Counted from the first letter of the stretch, positions 48,932 through 57,194 are shown. The stretch is 64,000 bases of DNA from Bacillus sp. M6-12 (GCF_002860285.1 NZ_PGVF01000001.1:62001-126000), one strand, 5' to 3'. Program-made: numbers and translations. Notes: a model not told the origin generated them from the letters alone.

Positions 48932-49111
48932 TTGAAAGAAAAATTTAAAAGCAGGGTTTGTGAAACCTGTAAACAGACTCACCAGCATATTGTATGCCCT
49001 CATTGTCATAAGAACGTCAATGTAGGTTCAATGGGTCATGTCGAACATGGGAAAACCACTTTAACAGAGGCTATACGTATCGTATTAAATAAAAGAAATG
49101 GAGAATCATGA
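48932..49111 (+). CDS. 59-aa zinc-knuckle protein carrying an EF-Tu-like G1 motif
   Basis: Residues 10-25 hold C10, C13, C22 and C25 (C-x2-C ... C-x2-C). Residues 29-52 (NVNVGSMGHVEHGKTTLTEA, then IRIV) reproduce the start of elongation factor Tu, whose N-terminus reads N(I/V)GTIGHVDHGKTTLTAAI in Bacillota. The leading KEKF also recalls EF-Tu. The rest of the G domain is missing, so it cannot be a working GTPase alone. TTG start 2 bases after the previous gene, and stop overlapping the next start, show a maintained operon gene. A decoy or interaction mimic of EF-Tu is a possibility, not a demonstrated role. Confidence 0.75.
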   Translation: MKEKFKSRVCETCKQTHQHIVCPHCHKNVNVGSMGHVEHGKTTLTEAIRIVLNKRNGES

Positions 49112-49587
49112 TGGATTTGAAAAGAGCTTATGAAATTATTGAAAATCGTTATAATGAGGCGTATCCAAAAGACCTTATGCTGGTTGCATTTGAATTGGTG
49201 TTCAAACATCAACACGAAGCATTGACTTTAATCAATCAAAGGTCTAAAAAAGACAAAAGTCGAGATATAAACCGTTTATCTCTATCTGGTTTGAAAGGAA
49301 ACACTATTGAAGAAGGTTCTCTGTCGAATCCAGAGATTGAAAGTGAAAGCCTTAAAAAGTTGATGGAAATGGGCTATAACGTAGGGATTGAATGTAAGGG
49401 GAAAGGCAGAGTTTACGAAATGAGTTTTGAAGCAACTGCCACTCGTATTCAGCAAGAAGATGAAGAATATAAAGATTATGTATTATCAACGATATACAAT
49501 CATTTTCACGCTGTTGGAGATACCGTAGAAGAGGTTTCTGCTGGATTATTAGAACAAGTAATAAAGGCTAAATCAGTAAAGAAATGA
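49108..49587 (+). CDS. Hypothetical protein, 159 aa
   Basis: Start overlaps the previous stop (ATGA). Mainly helical, basic middle (KKDKSRDINR). C-terminal ATRIQQEDEEYKDYVLSTIY. Not recognised. Confidence 0.65.
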   Translation: MMDLKRAYEIIENRYNEAYPKDLMLVAFELVFKHQHEALTLINQRSKKDKSRDINRLSLSGLKGNTIEEGSLSNPEIESESLKKLMEMGYNVGIECKGKGRVYEMSFEATATRIQQEDEEYKDYVLSTIYNHFHAVGDTVEEVSAGLLEQVIKAKSVKK

Positions 49588-49665
49588 AGTAATTAAAGGG
49601 TGATAAGACTAATTCATATCCGTTTAAAGATGGTTTAGTCAGATATTTCGACAAAGAGAAAGAGG

Positions 49666-49893
49666 GTGATAAGTATATTTAAATATAAATGCACGAAATG
49701 TAATACAGTATCAGATGAAAAAACATGGATTGAACAAAGTATGAAATCAATAGGGACAACGGAAGATGATATCGAGCCACTTAGTAATATTAATTTTGAC
49801 GATTTAGAGCATAACGCACATGGTTACGATTGTCCTAATTGTTTGGAAGTTTGTTATACGGATGAAGGCGATATCGAAAAGATAGAATGTTAG
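49666..49893 (+). CDS. Zinc-ribbon small protein with an unclear start
   Basis: KYKCTKCNTVSDEKTW and YDCPNCLEVCYTDEG form a zinc ribbon. GTG 49666 lies inside the ribosome-site-like GAGGGTGATAAG. Comparison with the gene at 52228 (AAGGTGATAAGT then ATG, same context) points to ATA 49675 where an ATG would be expected. Either GTG is used or the start codon has been weakened. Confidence 0.55.
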   Translation: MISIFKYKCTKCNTVSDEKTWIEQSMKSIGTTEDDIEPLSNINFDDLEHNAHGYDCPNCLEVCYTDEGDIEKIEC

Positions 49894-49960
49894 TTTATGC
49901 TTCACAATTCGTAGATAATGAGGCACAGAAACAAAATGTGAAACATAGGGAGGTCTGGAT

Positions 49961-50197
49961 ATGGATTTATTAAAAGAAATAAATGAGTGGGTTCAAAAAG
50001 GTTATGATATTCGATATTTGATAACGAATCAAGTTGAAAATGGTTATCAAGCCGAGGTGTTAGCAGGTGACATGCCAAACTTCACCTATTCATTTTTCAT
50101 TGAAGAAATGGAAGAAGAAATTTGGGATTACAGTGTAGATACCTTAGAAGAAGGTTTTTCTATGGCTTTGGAATGGCTGAAAAACAATCGGAAGTAA
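49961..50197 (+). CDS. Small hypothetical protein, 78 aa
   Basis: ATG behind AGGGAGGT. Acidic (EEMEEEIWDYSVDTLEEGFS). Not recognised. Confidence 0.65.
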   Translation: MDLLKEINEWVQKGYDIRYLITNQVENGYQAEVLAGDMPNFTYSFFIEEMEEEIWDYSVDTLEEGFSMALEWLKNNRK

Positions 50198-50260
50198 CTA
50201 AAAATTACTTAACATGAAGTTCAGTGTATTTGAATTATGTTGTAAAAGAGGGGTAGTTAA

Positions 50261-50512
50261 TTGAGTAGTGTAAAAGATTTCTTAAAAGAGCTATTGACTT
50301 CTCGACCAGAATTACATGATTTTTATGATTCGGAACAATATCAACTATCAGAAAAAATCATTGAAATAATGGTGAAGAATTGCATGACAGAAGAACAAAC
50401 AGCCGAATTATTGAATGTGGATTTAAACTATTTTTTACGTCTTTCAAGTGGAGATAACACAATAGAGGTCAGTGAATACAATCACGTAATCAATAAATTG
50501 CAGAATATCTAA
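50261..50512 (+). CDS. HTH-like small protein, 83 aa
   Basis: EKIIEIMVKNCMTEEQTAEL, then LNVDLNYFLRLSSGDNTIEV matches an XRE-type helix-turn-helix (T-x-E-Q-x-A-E-x-L...x-x-x-x-L-x-S-G). TTG start. Possible antitoxin or small regulator, but no partner toxin is evident. Confidence 0.65.
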   Translation: MSSVKDFLKELLTSRPELHDFYDSEQYQLSEKIIEIMVKNCMTEEQTAELLNVDLNYFLRLSSGDNTIEVSEYNHVINKLQNI

Positions 50513-50542
50513 TTTAAAGGATAATGTGTTGGGGGAGTAATT

Positions 50543-50746
50543 ATGCACTGGTGGATAAAAGAAGAAATCAATAAATATAAAAATAAAAAAGTGAAATACA
50601 ATCGTTCTATATGGACTGTTAAAGAAGTCTTTTGGAATGAAAAAGAAGAGGAATTTGTGTACTGGATTGAAAATTCCAAAGGTAAATTAGAAAAGGTGTT
50701 TGAAAAGAACATTGAATTAATAACTCTGCAACTCAAAATGTTATAA
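50543..50746 (+). CDS. Small basic protein, 67 aa
   Basis: ATG behind TTGGGGGAG. KYKNKKVKYNRSIWTVKEVF gives a basic beta-rich fold, possibly nucleic-acid-binding. Not recognised. Confidence 0.6.
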   Translation: MHWWIKEEINKYKNKKVKYNRSIWTVKEVFWNEKEEEFVYWIENSKGKLEKVFEKNIELITLQLKML

Positions 50747-50764
50747 CAAGGTAGGGATATAATT

Positions 50765-50944
50765 ATGCAGATTCCAATGGGAAACAATCGGAGAGTTGAC
50801 TTCTACGGAAATTCTAAAGACGGTATTCATGTAGAAATGGTCAATGAACAAGGGATTACGTATATATCAAAGAATTTAACAGAAGAAGAACGCCTTCAAT
50901 TGATACATACATTAACCAGAACAGATAATGGGAGAGCGGTATAA
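50765..50944 (+). CDS. Small hypothetical protein, 59 aa
   Basis: ATG behind AAGGTAGGGA. NNRRVDFYGNSKDGIHVEMV and a helical LTEEERLQLIHTLTRT end. Last gene before a terminator. Confidence 0.65.
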   Translation: MQIPMGNNRRVDFYGNSKDGIHVEMVNEQGITYISKNLTEEERLQLIHTLTRTDNGRAV

Positions 50945-50971
50945 CTCCTAACCAAATAACAACGAAAAGCC

Positions 50972-50999
50972 TGAAGGAATTTCCTTTCAGGTTATTTTT
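50972..50999 (+). terminator. Terminator
   Basis: Stem CCTGAAGGAA / TTCCTTTCAGG, T5 tract. Confidence 0.85.
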
Positions 51000-51003
51000 G
51001 TTT

Positions 51004-51043
51004 GTAAAAAATAATTTACTTTTTCGTATAAATGTGATATAAT
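51004..51043 (+). promoter_or_regulatory. Promoter with operator 1 (copy 6)
   Basis: GTAAAAAATAATTTAC (51004-51019), -35 TTTACT (51015-51020), 17 bases, TATAAT (51038-51043). Confidence 0.88.
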
Positions 51044-51089
51044 GGTTTTATAAATAAGTTCGGGTAATACTTGCATAGGAGTGGAAAAC

Positions 51090-51638
51090 ATGGAATTTGG
51101 AACATTGGTATTAAGTGTACGTTTTAGCTTGTGGAGTGATTATCGAAGAGTAGATGGTCGATATTTGGATTTAACAACCCTTCGTATAGGGAAATTTATC
51201 TTTCAACGACCAGACAACAACCAAATCGTTGTTGAGGTAGACGGTTCTTTACTGCAAGATGCACCAGATAAGATTTTCCCTCTTAATCATGCGAATGTTC
51301 AGCATTTTAAAAAGCTGATTGAGGAGAGTTATGAAAGAAAGAAAAAAGGTGTTCAGGAAAAAATAGAAGAACTTATGGCTGAAAATAAGGAAAGACAAGC
51401 AAAAGTAAATGAACTTCAAGAAACCATTGCGGTTATCGAAGAGAAAAATAAAGTGGAGTTCTCGGAAAATCGTGCAAAAAATATCAGAGAGCTATCAAAG
51501 GCTATGCGTAAAAAGCAAAACCGAATTGAAAACACGAATCGAACGATTGATGATAAAAAGAAAGAATGGCAAAAATACGAAAAAACAAAGCAAATTTCTC
51601 TGCAACTTGTAGATGAAACAGTAAAGAAATATCTATAA
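51090..51638 (+). CDS. Coiled-coil protein, 183 aa
   Basis: N-terminal beta-rich part (LVLSVRFSLWSDYRRVDGRY), then a long coiled coil from about residue 78 to 170 (Lys/Glu-rich heptads). First gene of the operator 1 (copy 6) operon; ATG 51090 behind ATAGGAGTG. Confidence 0.7.
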   Translation: MEFGTLVLSVRFSLWSDYRRVDGRYLDLTTLRIGKFIFQRPDNNQIVVEVDGSLLQDAPDKIFPLNHANVQHFKKLIEESYERKKKGVQEKIEELMAENKERQAKVNELQETIAVIEEKNKVEFSENRAKNIRELSKAMRKKQNRIENTNRTIDDKKKEWQKYEKTKQISLQLVDETVKKYL

Positions 51639-51653
51639 AGGAGTTAGAGAGAA

Positions 51654-52169
51654 ATGAGAAATCGTTTGAAGTATTTAAATTCTATTGAGCATTTAAGTGT
51701 ATCGAATTCTAAAGAAAGTGTTTATTTTTATATTTTCAATTACACAATTGGAGACCGTTCGCTAAAACAGTTTATCCCAAGAGAAGGGTTTACTCTTAAA
51801 AAAGAAGGTTTAAATATTAAGGATGAACTGGATAAAATGATTCAACAGATTGAAAAAAATTTCATATTGTCTTATTCAGAATTTCTTTGTTTACTGGAAT
51901 GCCTGGATAAATTTAAAACGTATAACATGAAATATAAAGTCTCTGTCGAAAATGATGAAATTGTTGTATTTTTCGATAAACAGAAGACGCATGAACCGAA
52001 TAATTTAAAGGATTTTTCTAATTACTTTTACAAAGATAATGATTCATTGTGTCAACGCTATGTTAATAGTGATAAATTCTATATTACTCCATTGTGGAAT
52101 AAAGAAAATCCAACGATTGAAGATTATCTTAATTACTTTGAAAAAGCACTTTCAACAGTTCATATCTAA
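51654..52169 (+). CDS. Hypothetical protein, 171 aa
   Basis: ATG behind AAAGGAG. Aromatic- and Lys-rich, soluble. Not recognised. Confidence 0.65.
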   Translation: MRNRLKYLNSIEHLSVSNSKESVYFYIFNYTIGDRSLKQFIPREGFTLKKEGLNIKDELDKMIQQIEKNFILSYSEFLCLLECLDKFKTYNMKYKVSVENDEIVVFFDKQKTHEPNNLKDFSNYFYKDNDSLCQRYVNSDKFYITPLWNKENPTIEDYLNYFEKALSTVHI

Positions 52170-52227
52170 ATCGAATGTTGTTAGTAGTTATGGAAGTAGA
52201 AAATAAATATCTAAGAAGGTGATAAGT

Positions 52228-52638
52228 ATGTTCAAACATAAATGGGAAGTATTTAAGGCTTTAGAAGAAGGGGCTACTTTAACAACAAAACAGTGGGTTG
52301 AAAGAAATCCCGAAATGTCTGTTTCTTTTCATAAAGAATCGAATCGCTTTGTAGACGAAGGCAATGAAAGTATTACAGATATGCAGGATATTGTTTATAT
52401 CGAATTTGAACCGACAGATTGGATTCCATTGAGCAGTCATGGATTTATGTTTGACGGAACAGAAGATAATCTCCTCTTTTACAAGACAGGAGACGAAGAA
52501 TATAGCTTAAACATTCGACCTGATGGGTTCTTTGTCCTATACAAGCTCAATAAAAAAGACGATGCCTATGATTGGGTAGAAACGTACTTCCATTCGTTTG
52601 AAGAGTGTGAGGAGTACATGAAGAAAAACGGACATTAA
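52228..52638 (+). CDS. Hypothetical protein, 136 aa
   Basis: AAGGTGATAAGT precedes ATG 52228. TTKQWVERNPEMSVSFHKES and a C-terminal EEYMKKNGH. Resembles phage hypotheticals by composition but no domain is recognised. Confidence 0.65.
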   Translation: MFKHKWEVFKALEEGATLTTKQWVERNPEMSVSFHKESNRFVDEGNESITDMQDIVYIEFEPTDWIPLSSHGFMFDGTEDNLLFYKTGDEEYSLNIRPDGFFVLYKLNKKDDAYDWVETYFHSFEECEEYMKKNGH

Positions 52639-52690
52639 TCCGAAATAGCGTACAAAGAACGTATCAATAGTGTAAAAGGGAGAGGTTTTC

Positions 52691-52933
52691 ATGATTCAAT
52701 TACAAGCAGAAGCTAAAAGAGGGAATGGCGTTAAAACGATTGGTGATAAAGGATTTGTTCGGGTTGATTTTTCAGGGAATATTTACGATAAACAATTTAT
52801 TGCAGTAGATGGGTATGAGGGCAGAGGAGAAAACTATCGCCCACGCAAAGAAGCGAAGATTGTTATTGGAAATGGTCAAGAAACCTTTGAATTTAACAGT
52901 TTTGAGGAGCTTATCCATCAATTAAAGAAATGA
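52691..52933 (+). CDS. Small hypothetical protein, 80 aa
   Basis: ATG behind AAAGGGAGAGG. Beta-rich (KTIGDKGFVRVDFSGNIYDK). Not recognised. Confidence 0.65.
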   Translation: MIQLQAEAKRGNGVKTIGDKGFVRVDFSGNIYDKQFIAVDGYEGRGENYRPRKEAKIVIGNGQETFEFNSFEELIHQLKK

Positions 52934-52978
52934 TGATAGAGAGCTATTCTTTCAATTTGAATAGCTTTCTCTATTTTT
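52934..52978 (+). terminator. Terminator
   Basis: Stem AGAGAGCTATTC / GAATAGCTTTCT followed by a T-rich tract. Confidence 0.7.
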
Positions 52979-52997
52979 AAATAATGGAGTGAATGAA

Positions 52998-53168
52998 ATG
53001 ATAGTGAATTATTATTTATATCTTTTTCTAACGCAAATGTTTGTTATTGGAGTGGCTACGAATTTTAATACTGATATTCCTTTTTGGCAAAAGTTGATTG
53101 GTTACGCATTACTGGCTTGTGTTCTACCAATTACTGAATACTTCCATAAACGTGATAAAAAAAGATAA
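52998..53168 (+). CDS. Two-TM mini-protein, 56 aa
   Basis: ATG 52998. Two hydrophobic helices (NYYLYLFLTQMFVIGVAT; LIGYALLACVLPITEYF) and a basic end. Not recognised. Confidence 0.6.
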   Translation: MIVNYYLYLFLTQMFVIGVATNFNTDIPFWQKLIGYALLACVLPITEYFHKRDKKR

Positions 53169-53196
53169 CTTGATTACCTATAAAGGAGGAATCTGT

Positions 53197-53445
53197 TTGA
53201 AAGACAAACAATTTGAAGCCAATTATCAATTGGTTCAAGACAAAAATGTAGACAAAGAAATCAAACTCTTTTTGATTTTAGATATGCTGTATCATGAGCA
53301 AATCAGCTTAAACAAAGCAAGGGAACTATGTACTGAAATAGGCTTTTTCTCTGACCATTGGGTAGTCATGGATGCTAAAGCAACAGAAGTATTTTCGCCT
53401 GTTTATGCAAAATTAATGAAAGAAGCAGGAGAAGATAATGAATAA
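53197..53445 (+). CDS. Hypothetical protein, 82 aa
   Basis: TTG 53197 is 7 bases after AAAGGAGG. Helical with a LFLILDMLYHEQISLNKARE segment that could be a winged-helix start. Overlaps the next gene by 8 bases. Confidence 0.65.
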   Translation: MKDKQFEANYQLVQDKNVDKEIKLFLILDMLYHEQISLNKARELCTEIGFFSDHWVVMDAKATEVFSPVYAKLMKEAGEDNE

Positions 53446-53887
53446 AGAAAACAGCTTTCAAGAACTCATAGATAACGATAAAGTTCTAATCCAAACAGGA
53501 TTAACAACTGGACAAATGATTGATGTATTGAAAGTAGGAGATAGAGCAAAAACAGAAACAACCGATTCTCCTATTTGGGTAGAGAAAATCCTTTATGGAG
53601 CAATTATCGTCATAGAAAATGCAACAAACGAAGAATCTGTTGAGAGAGCATTGCAAATAAATCCTGCGGTATTAGAGAATAGCTGGACAGTGTATCGAAA
53701 ATTTATATCCTTTTATGATGCAATGAAAGCACATGAAGAAGAAAAGAAGACCATTACGTATCATCAGAGTAAAGATTTAACCTATACGTTTAAGCATGAA
53801 TTGGAAACAGGTCAATTTAAAGATTTATCGAATGATAATCTTTGCTTATATGAATTGATTGAAGGGAATTGGACAATAGATGATTAG
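53438..53887 (+). CDS. Hypothetical protein, 149 aa
   Basis: Overlaps both neighbours (8 bases each), so part of a tightly coupled operon. Acidic, soluble, not recognised. Confidence 0.65.
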   Translation: MNKENSFQELIDNDKVLIQTGLTTGQMIDVLKVGDRAKTETTDSPIWVEKILYGAIIVIENATNEESVERALQINPAVLENSWTVYRKFISFYDAMKAHEEEKKTITYHQSKDLTYTFKHELETGQFKDLSNDNLCLYELIEGNWTIDD

Positions 53888-54518
53888 AAAGACGAAAGAA
53901 AAGACTCCGAATTTAGCGTTTGAACGGTTTGGGTATGCAACCACCAATCCTTGTGACGTATGTGGAGCAGAGGGTAATAACCAATCCGAACCACGATTCG
54001 GCTATGTAGTATGTGAGGAGCATTTCAAGCTATCACCTGTTGAAGTCTCTCAACGAAAAACGGATAGATTGAGTAAGGAAAAGAAAAAAGAGAATCCGTT
54101 AGAAGAAATACGTGAGTATTTTTATGAACATATCAACCAAAAAGCAGAGCCACGTAAAGGTTCATGGGCTAAAGAAGAGTTGGTAGGTTTTATAGAAGAA
54201 TGGGTTCGTTTGCAGTTATTTTTGGTACTATTACTTTCAAGAAAACAGACAGATAACTCCTTGAATATGTTTTTCATCCTTCACACAAGTAAAAAAGCAG
54301 GAGAAATCATGGATAGTATGAAAGGCAACAAAAACCATGAACATTATCAAGTATTGCTTTCCTTGTTAATGGAAGAAGGGTATTTGTTTATGAACGCCCT
54401 ATACAATGCCATGAAGAAGTCTCACGAAAAGAATCTTTATTGCTTTAAAGATGAAATACGTATGATTGAAGACTATATTGAAAAAGAATGGAGCAACTAT
54501 ACAAATGGTTATGAATGA
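53880..54518 (+). CDS. Protein with N-terminal zinc finger, 212 aa
   Basis: NPCDVCGAEGNNQSEPRFGY then VVCEEHFKLS gives C-x2-C ... C-x2-H. The remainder is helical. Overlaps the next gene. Confidence 0.65.
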   Translation: MIRKTKEKTPNLAFERFGYATTNPCDVCGAEGNNQSEPRFGYVVCEEHFKLSPVEVSQRKTDRLSKEKKKENPLEEIREYFYEHINQKAEPRKGSWAKEELVGFIEEWVRLQLFLVLLLSRKQTDNSLNMFFILHTSKKAGEIMDSMKGNKNHEHYQVLLSLLMEEGYLFMNALYNAMKKSHEKNLYCFKDEIRMIEDYIEKEWSNYTNGYE

Positions 54519-55425
54519 TAAAAAGAACATGATTTTAGTTACACATAGCGGTTCATTTCATGCAGATGATGTCTTTGCTTACGCAGTCCTAATGGAGTTG
54601 TTTTCTGAACATGAATTGATTCGTAGTCGGAATAAAGAAGATTGGGAGAAAGGCGATATTGTCTTTGATGTGGGTGGTGGAGAGTTTGACCATCATAGCG
54701 TAGATAAAATCTATCGTGATAATGGTATTCCTTATGCTTCCTTTGGGCTGATTTGGCGTAAATACGGTAAAGAATACCTTACAAAGTGGTTTTCAGAAGA
54801 CCAGGTAGAAGAAGCTCATAAACAAATTGACGAGTTCTTTGTACAAGCAATTGATGCTTTTGATAATGGAGTAAATCTAATCGAAAACACGCCTGTTAAG
54901 GTTCATACCGTTTCAGACATTGTTGGTTCTTTCAATAACCTTGTAGACGCTTTTGCAGGGTCAACACCTGATATGATTTCCTTCTATCAAGACCAATATT
55001 TTGTAGAAGCAACAAAAGTAGCCAAACAGCTATTAGAAAATGAAATTTGGGGTATAGCCAATCAATTTCGTGCGAAGAAAACCGTTCAAAAGGCATTTGA
55101 AGAACGAACAAATAAAGCTCTTGTCGTTTTGAGTGAAGGTTGTTCGTGGGAAGATGCTTTATGGGAATTGGATAAAAATGAAGAGGTTCTTTTTGTAGTG
55201 TATCCAAAACCTGACGGACATTACATTCAGGTTATGCGTAAAGATAGAAACACATTTAATGCACGTAAAGACCTTCCTGAAGAATGGGCTGGAAAAAGAG
55301 ACGAAGAATTAAGTGGAATTATCGGAATACCAGACGCTATCTTTTGTCATCCTGCACGATTCTTAGCAGGAGCAAAATCGAAAGAAAGTATTCTAAAAAT
55401 GGCTGAAATCGCATTGGCTGAATAA
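54511..55425 (+). CDS. MYG1-family (UPF0160) metal-dependent hydrolase
   Basis: About 304 aa. VTHSGSFHADDVFAYAVL (HADD at 17-20), IVFDVGGGEFDHHS (FDHH at 59-62) and NGIPYASFGLIWRKYG (71-86) are the MYG1 DHH-like signatures; DAFDNGV supplies a further Asp. MYG1 proteins are DHH-superfamily nucleases; eukaryotic MYG1 acts as an RNA exonuclease. The exact start (54505 or 54511) is uncertain; both overlap the upstream gene. Confidence 0.9.
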   Translation: MNDKKNMILVTHSGSFHADDVFAYAVLMELFSEHELIRSRNKEDWEKGDIVFDVGGGEFDHHSVDKIYRDNGIPYASFGLIWRKYGKEYLTKWFSEDQVEEAHKQIDEFFVQAIDAFDNGVNLIENTPVKVHTVSDIVGSFNNLVDAFAGSTPDMISFYQDQYFVEATKVAKQLLENEIWGIANQFRAKKTVQKAFEERTNKALVVLSEGCSWEDALWELDKNEEVLFVVYPKPDGHYIQVMRKDRNTFNARKDLPEEWAGKRDEELSGIIGIPDAIFCHPARFLAGAKSKESILKMAEIALAE

Positions 55426-55431
55426 AAAGTG

Positions 55432-55463
55432 AGGTACTGTTTACTAAAAACAGTGCCTTTTTT
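55432..55463 (+). terminator. Terminator
   Basis: Stem GGTACTGTTT / AAACAGTGCC with T6, immediately before operator 1 copy 7. Confidence 0.85.
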
Positions 55464-55465
55464 GT

Positions 55466-55505
55466 GTAAAATAAAATTTACAAATTCGTTAAAATGTTGT
55501 ATAAT
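55466..55505 (+). promoter_or_regulatory. Promoter with operator 1 (copy 7)
   Basis: GTAAAATAAAATTTAC (55466-55481), -35 TTTACA (55477-55482), 17 bases, TATAAT (55500-55505). Confidence 0.88.
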
Positions 55506-55535
55506 GGATATATAAAACAACAGAGGTAAACAGAC

Positions 55536-55907
55536 ATGAAGGAAAGTATTCAACTTCCCAAAAAGGGATTAATTATTAAAAAACCCTGGATTAACCTGAT
55601 TTTAGAAGGAAAGAAAACATGGGAAATCAGAGGGTCAAATGCAAAAATTCGTGGAGAAATTGCTTTGATTCAAAGTGGTACAGGAAAAGTATTCGGAACA
55701 GTTGAGCTAATAGAGAGTAAAGAACTTTCGTTAGAGCAATATCAATCCAGTGAAGCCTTTCATTGTATTCCAGAAGAAATGACAAAGGTTGCTCCTTATA
55801 AAAAGATACATGCGTGGGTATTGCAAAATCCCAAACGATTCCATGAACCTATTCCTTATCAGCATCCACAAGGAGCAGTCATTTGGGTCAATTTACGAGA
55901 AAAATAG
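55536..55907 (+). CDS. ASCH-domain protein
   Basis: 123 aa. LIIKKPWINLILEGKKTWEI, RGEIALIQSGTGKVFGTVEL and a C-terminal PQGAVIWVNL match ASCH (a PUA-like fold tied to RNA; some members are ribonucleases or nucleoside amidohydrolases). First gene of the operon under operator 1 copy 7. Confidence 0.88.
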   Translation: MKESIQLPKKGLIIKKPWINLILEGKKTWEIRGSNAKIRGEIALIQSGTGKVFGTVELIESKELSLEQYQSSEAFHCIPEEMTKVAPYKKIHAWVLQNPKRFHEPIPYQHPQGAVIWVNLREK

Positions 55908-55923
55908 GGAGAGAGTGATAGAG

Positions 55924-56199
55924 TTGAGTAAAGCAATGAAAATGGAACTGATTTGTAATGGAGAATTGGTCAATAAACATAGTGATGGTGGGAAATGGGG
56001 TTGGAGCAATCCGCTGGATATGCTACCACCTGTCGGCTCAATCATTGAATATATGACGTTTAATCAAAACCACAAAGAAGGTCAAGGCGTTTTAACAAAA
56101 TATGTGGTAAAAGGATTTACCTTCACAACAGAAGAAGACTTTAATCGGTTGTACGGAAATAAAGTAGTCAAAATAAACGTAGAAAAAATGATTGAATAA
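55924..56199 (+). CDS. Hypothetical protein, 91 aa
   Basis: TTG 55924 after AGGGAGAGAG. Contains GWSNPLDMLPPVGSIIEYMT, and a KGFTFTTEEDFNRLYG end. Not recognised. Confidence 0.6.
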   Translation: MSKAMKMELICNGELVNKHSDGGKWGWSNPLDMLPPVGSIIEYMTFNQNHKEGQGVLTKYVVKGFTFTTEEDFNRLYGNKVVKINVEKMIE

Positions 56200-56216
56200 T
56201 CAAAAGGAGAAAACAC

Positions 56217-56396
56217 ATGAAAACATTTGAGTATAAAACTGTTCCATTTCACCAAATGACAAAAGGACATTATCAAGAATTAGATGTAGATAAATTGAAT
56301 GAATTAGGCAATGAAGGTTGGCAATTTGTTACCGTTGTGAGTGGAGAGTGTCTTTTTCAGCGTGAAACACGTAAACGTGTAGTAAGACCTTGTTAA
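56217..56396 (+). CDS. DUF4177-like small protein, 59 aa
   Basis: MKTFEYKTVPF start, KLNELGNEGWQFVTVV and a final LFQRE, the DUF4177 pattern (yeYk.v ... LN.lG.eGW.lv.v ... lf.R). ATG behind AAAGGAGAAA. Confidence 0.78.
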   Translation: MKTFEYKTVPFHQMTKGHYQELDVDKLNELGNEGWQFVTVVSGECLFQRETRKRVVRPC

Positions 56397-56435
56397 ATCA
56401 AAAGAAAGAAGTTTAATGAAAAGGGGGAAGTATGA

Positions 56436-57194
56436 ATGATTTATATTACTGGAGATGTACATGGGGCAATTGACTTAGGAAAACGATTAAACACAAAAAA
56501 CTTCCCCGAACAAAAGCAAATGACAAAAAATGATTATGTGATTATTGCTGGTGACTTTGGATTTCCTTGGAACATGGATAAAGAAGACCAGTTTTGGTTG
56601 AAGTGGTTAGATAAAACAAAGCCTTTTACAACCTTATTCATTGACGGTAATCACGAAAATCATGATTTGTTGGATTCGTACCCTGTTGAAATGTGGAATG
56701 GGGGAAAGGTTCATAAAATCAATGACAGTGTTATTCACTTAATGCGTGGTCAAGTATTTGAACTTGAGGGAAAACGTATTTTTACCTTTGGTGGAGCGGA
56801 TTCTCATGATAAAGCTCACCGAAAAGAAGGGATTAACTGGTGGAAACGTGAAATGCCTTCAAACGAAGAATATGAAGAGGGATTAAAGAATCTGGAAAAA
56901 GTAAATTATGAAGTAGATACTATCATTACTCATACTTGTTCCAGCACTTCTTTAGATTATCTACGTGGAAGATTCAAAATAGCGGTAGACCGAATTGATG
57001 ATACTCATGCGTATTTCTATCAATTAGAACAAAAAGTATCCTATTCAGAGTGGTTCTTTGGACATTTCCACGAAGACTGTGAACTTCCAAATAAACAAAT
57101 TTTGCTATATAACCATATTCGTCAGTTTACGGAAAAAGAATCTATCATTATTAGCGATGGAGAGAAGAGGGAACGACATGGAAAGAAAATATAA
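56436..57194 (+). CDS. Calcineurin-like metallophosphoesterase
   Basis: 252 aa. Motifs in order: GDVHG (6-10), IAGDFGFPWN, DGNHENHD, ITHTCSS and GHFHED. Phage and plasmid relatives act on phosphodiesters or phosphoproteins; the substrate is unknown. Overlaps the next gene by 17 bases. Confidence 0.93.
   Translation: MIYITGDVHGAIDLGKRLNTKNFPEQKQMTKNDYVIIAGDFGFPWNMDKEDQFWLKWLDKTKPFTTLFIDGNHENHDLLDSYPVEMWNGGKVHKINDSVIHLMRGQVFELEGKRIFTFGGADSHDKAHRKEGINWWKREMPSNEEYEEGLKNLEKVNYEVDTIITHTCSSTSLDYLRGRFKIAVDRIDDTHAYFYQLEQKVSYSEWFFGHFHEDCELPNKQILLYNHIRQFTEKESIIISDGEKRERHGKKI

Noticed and set aside
48932..49111. Reading the EF-Tu-like segment as a full translation factor or sequencing artefact of tuf
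   Set aside because: The downstream frames encode an unrelated 159-aa protein with its own coupled start, and the Cys knuckle replaces part of the EF-Tu N-terminus, so it is not a simple misassembled tuf.
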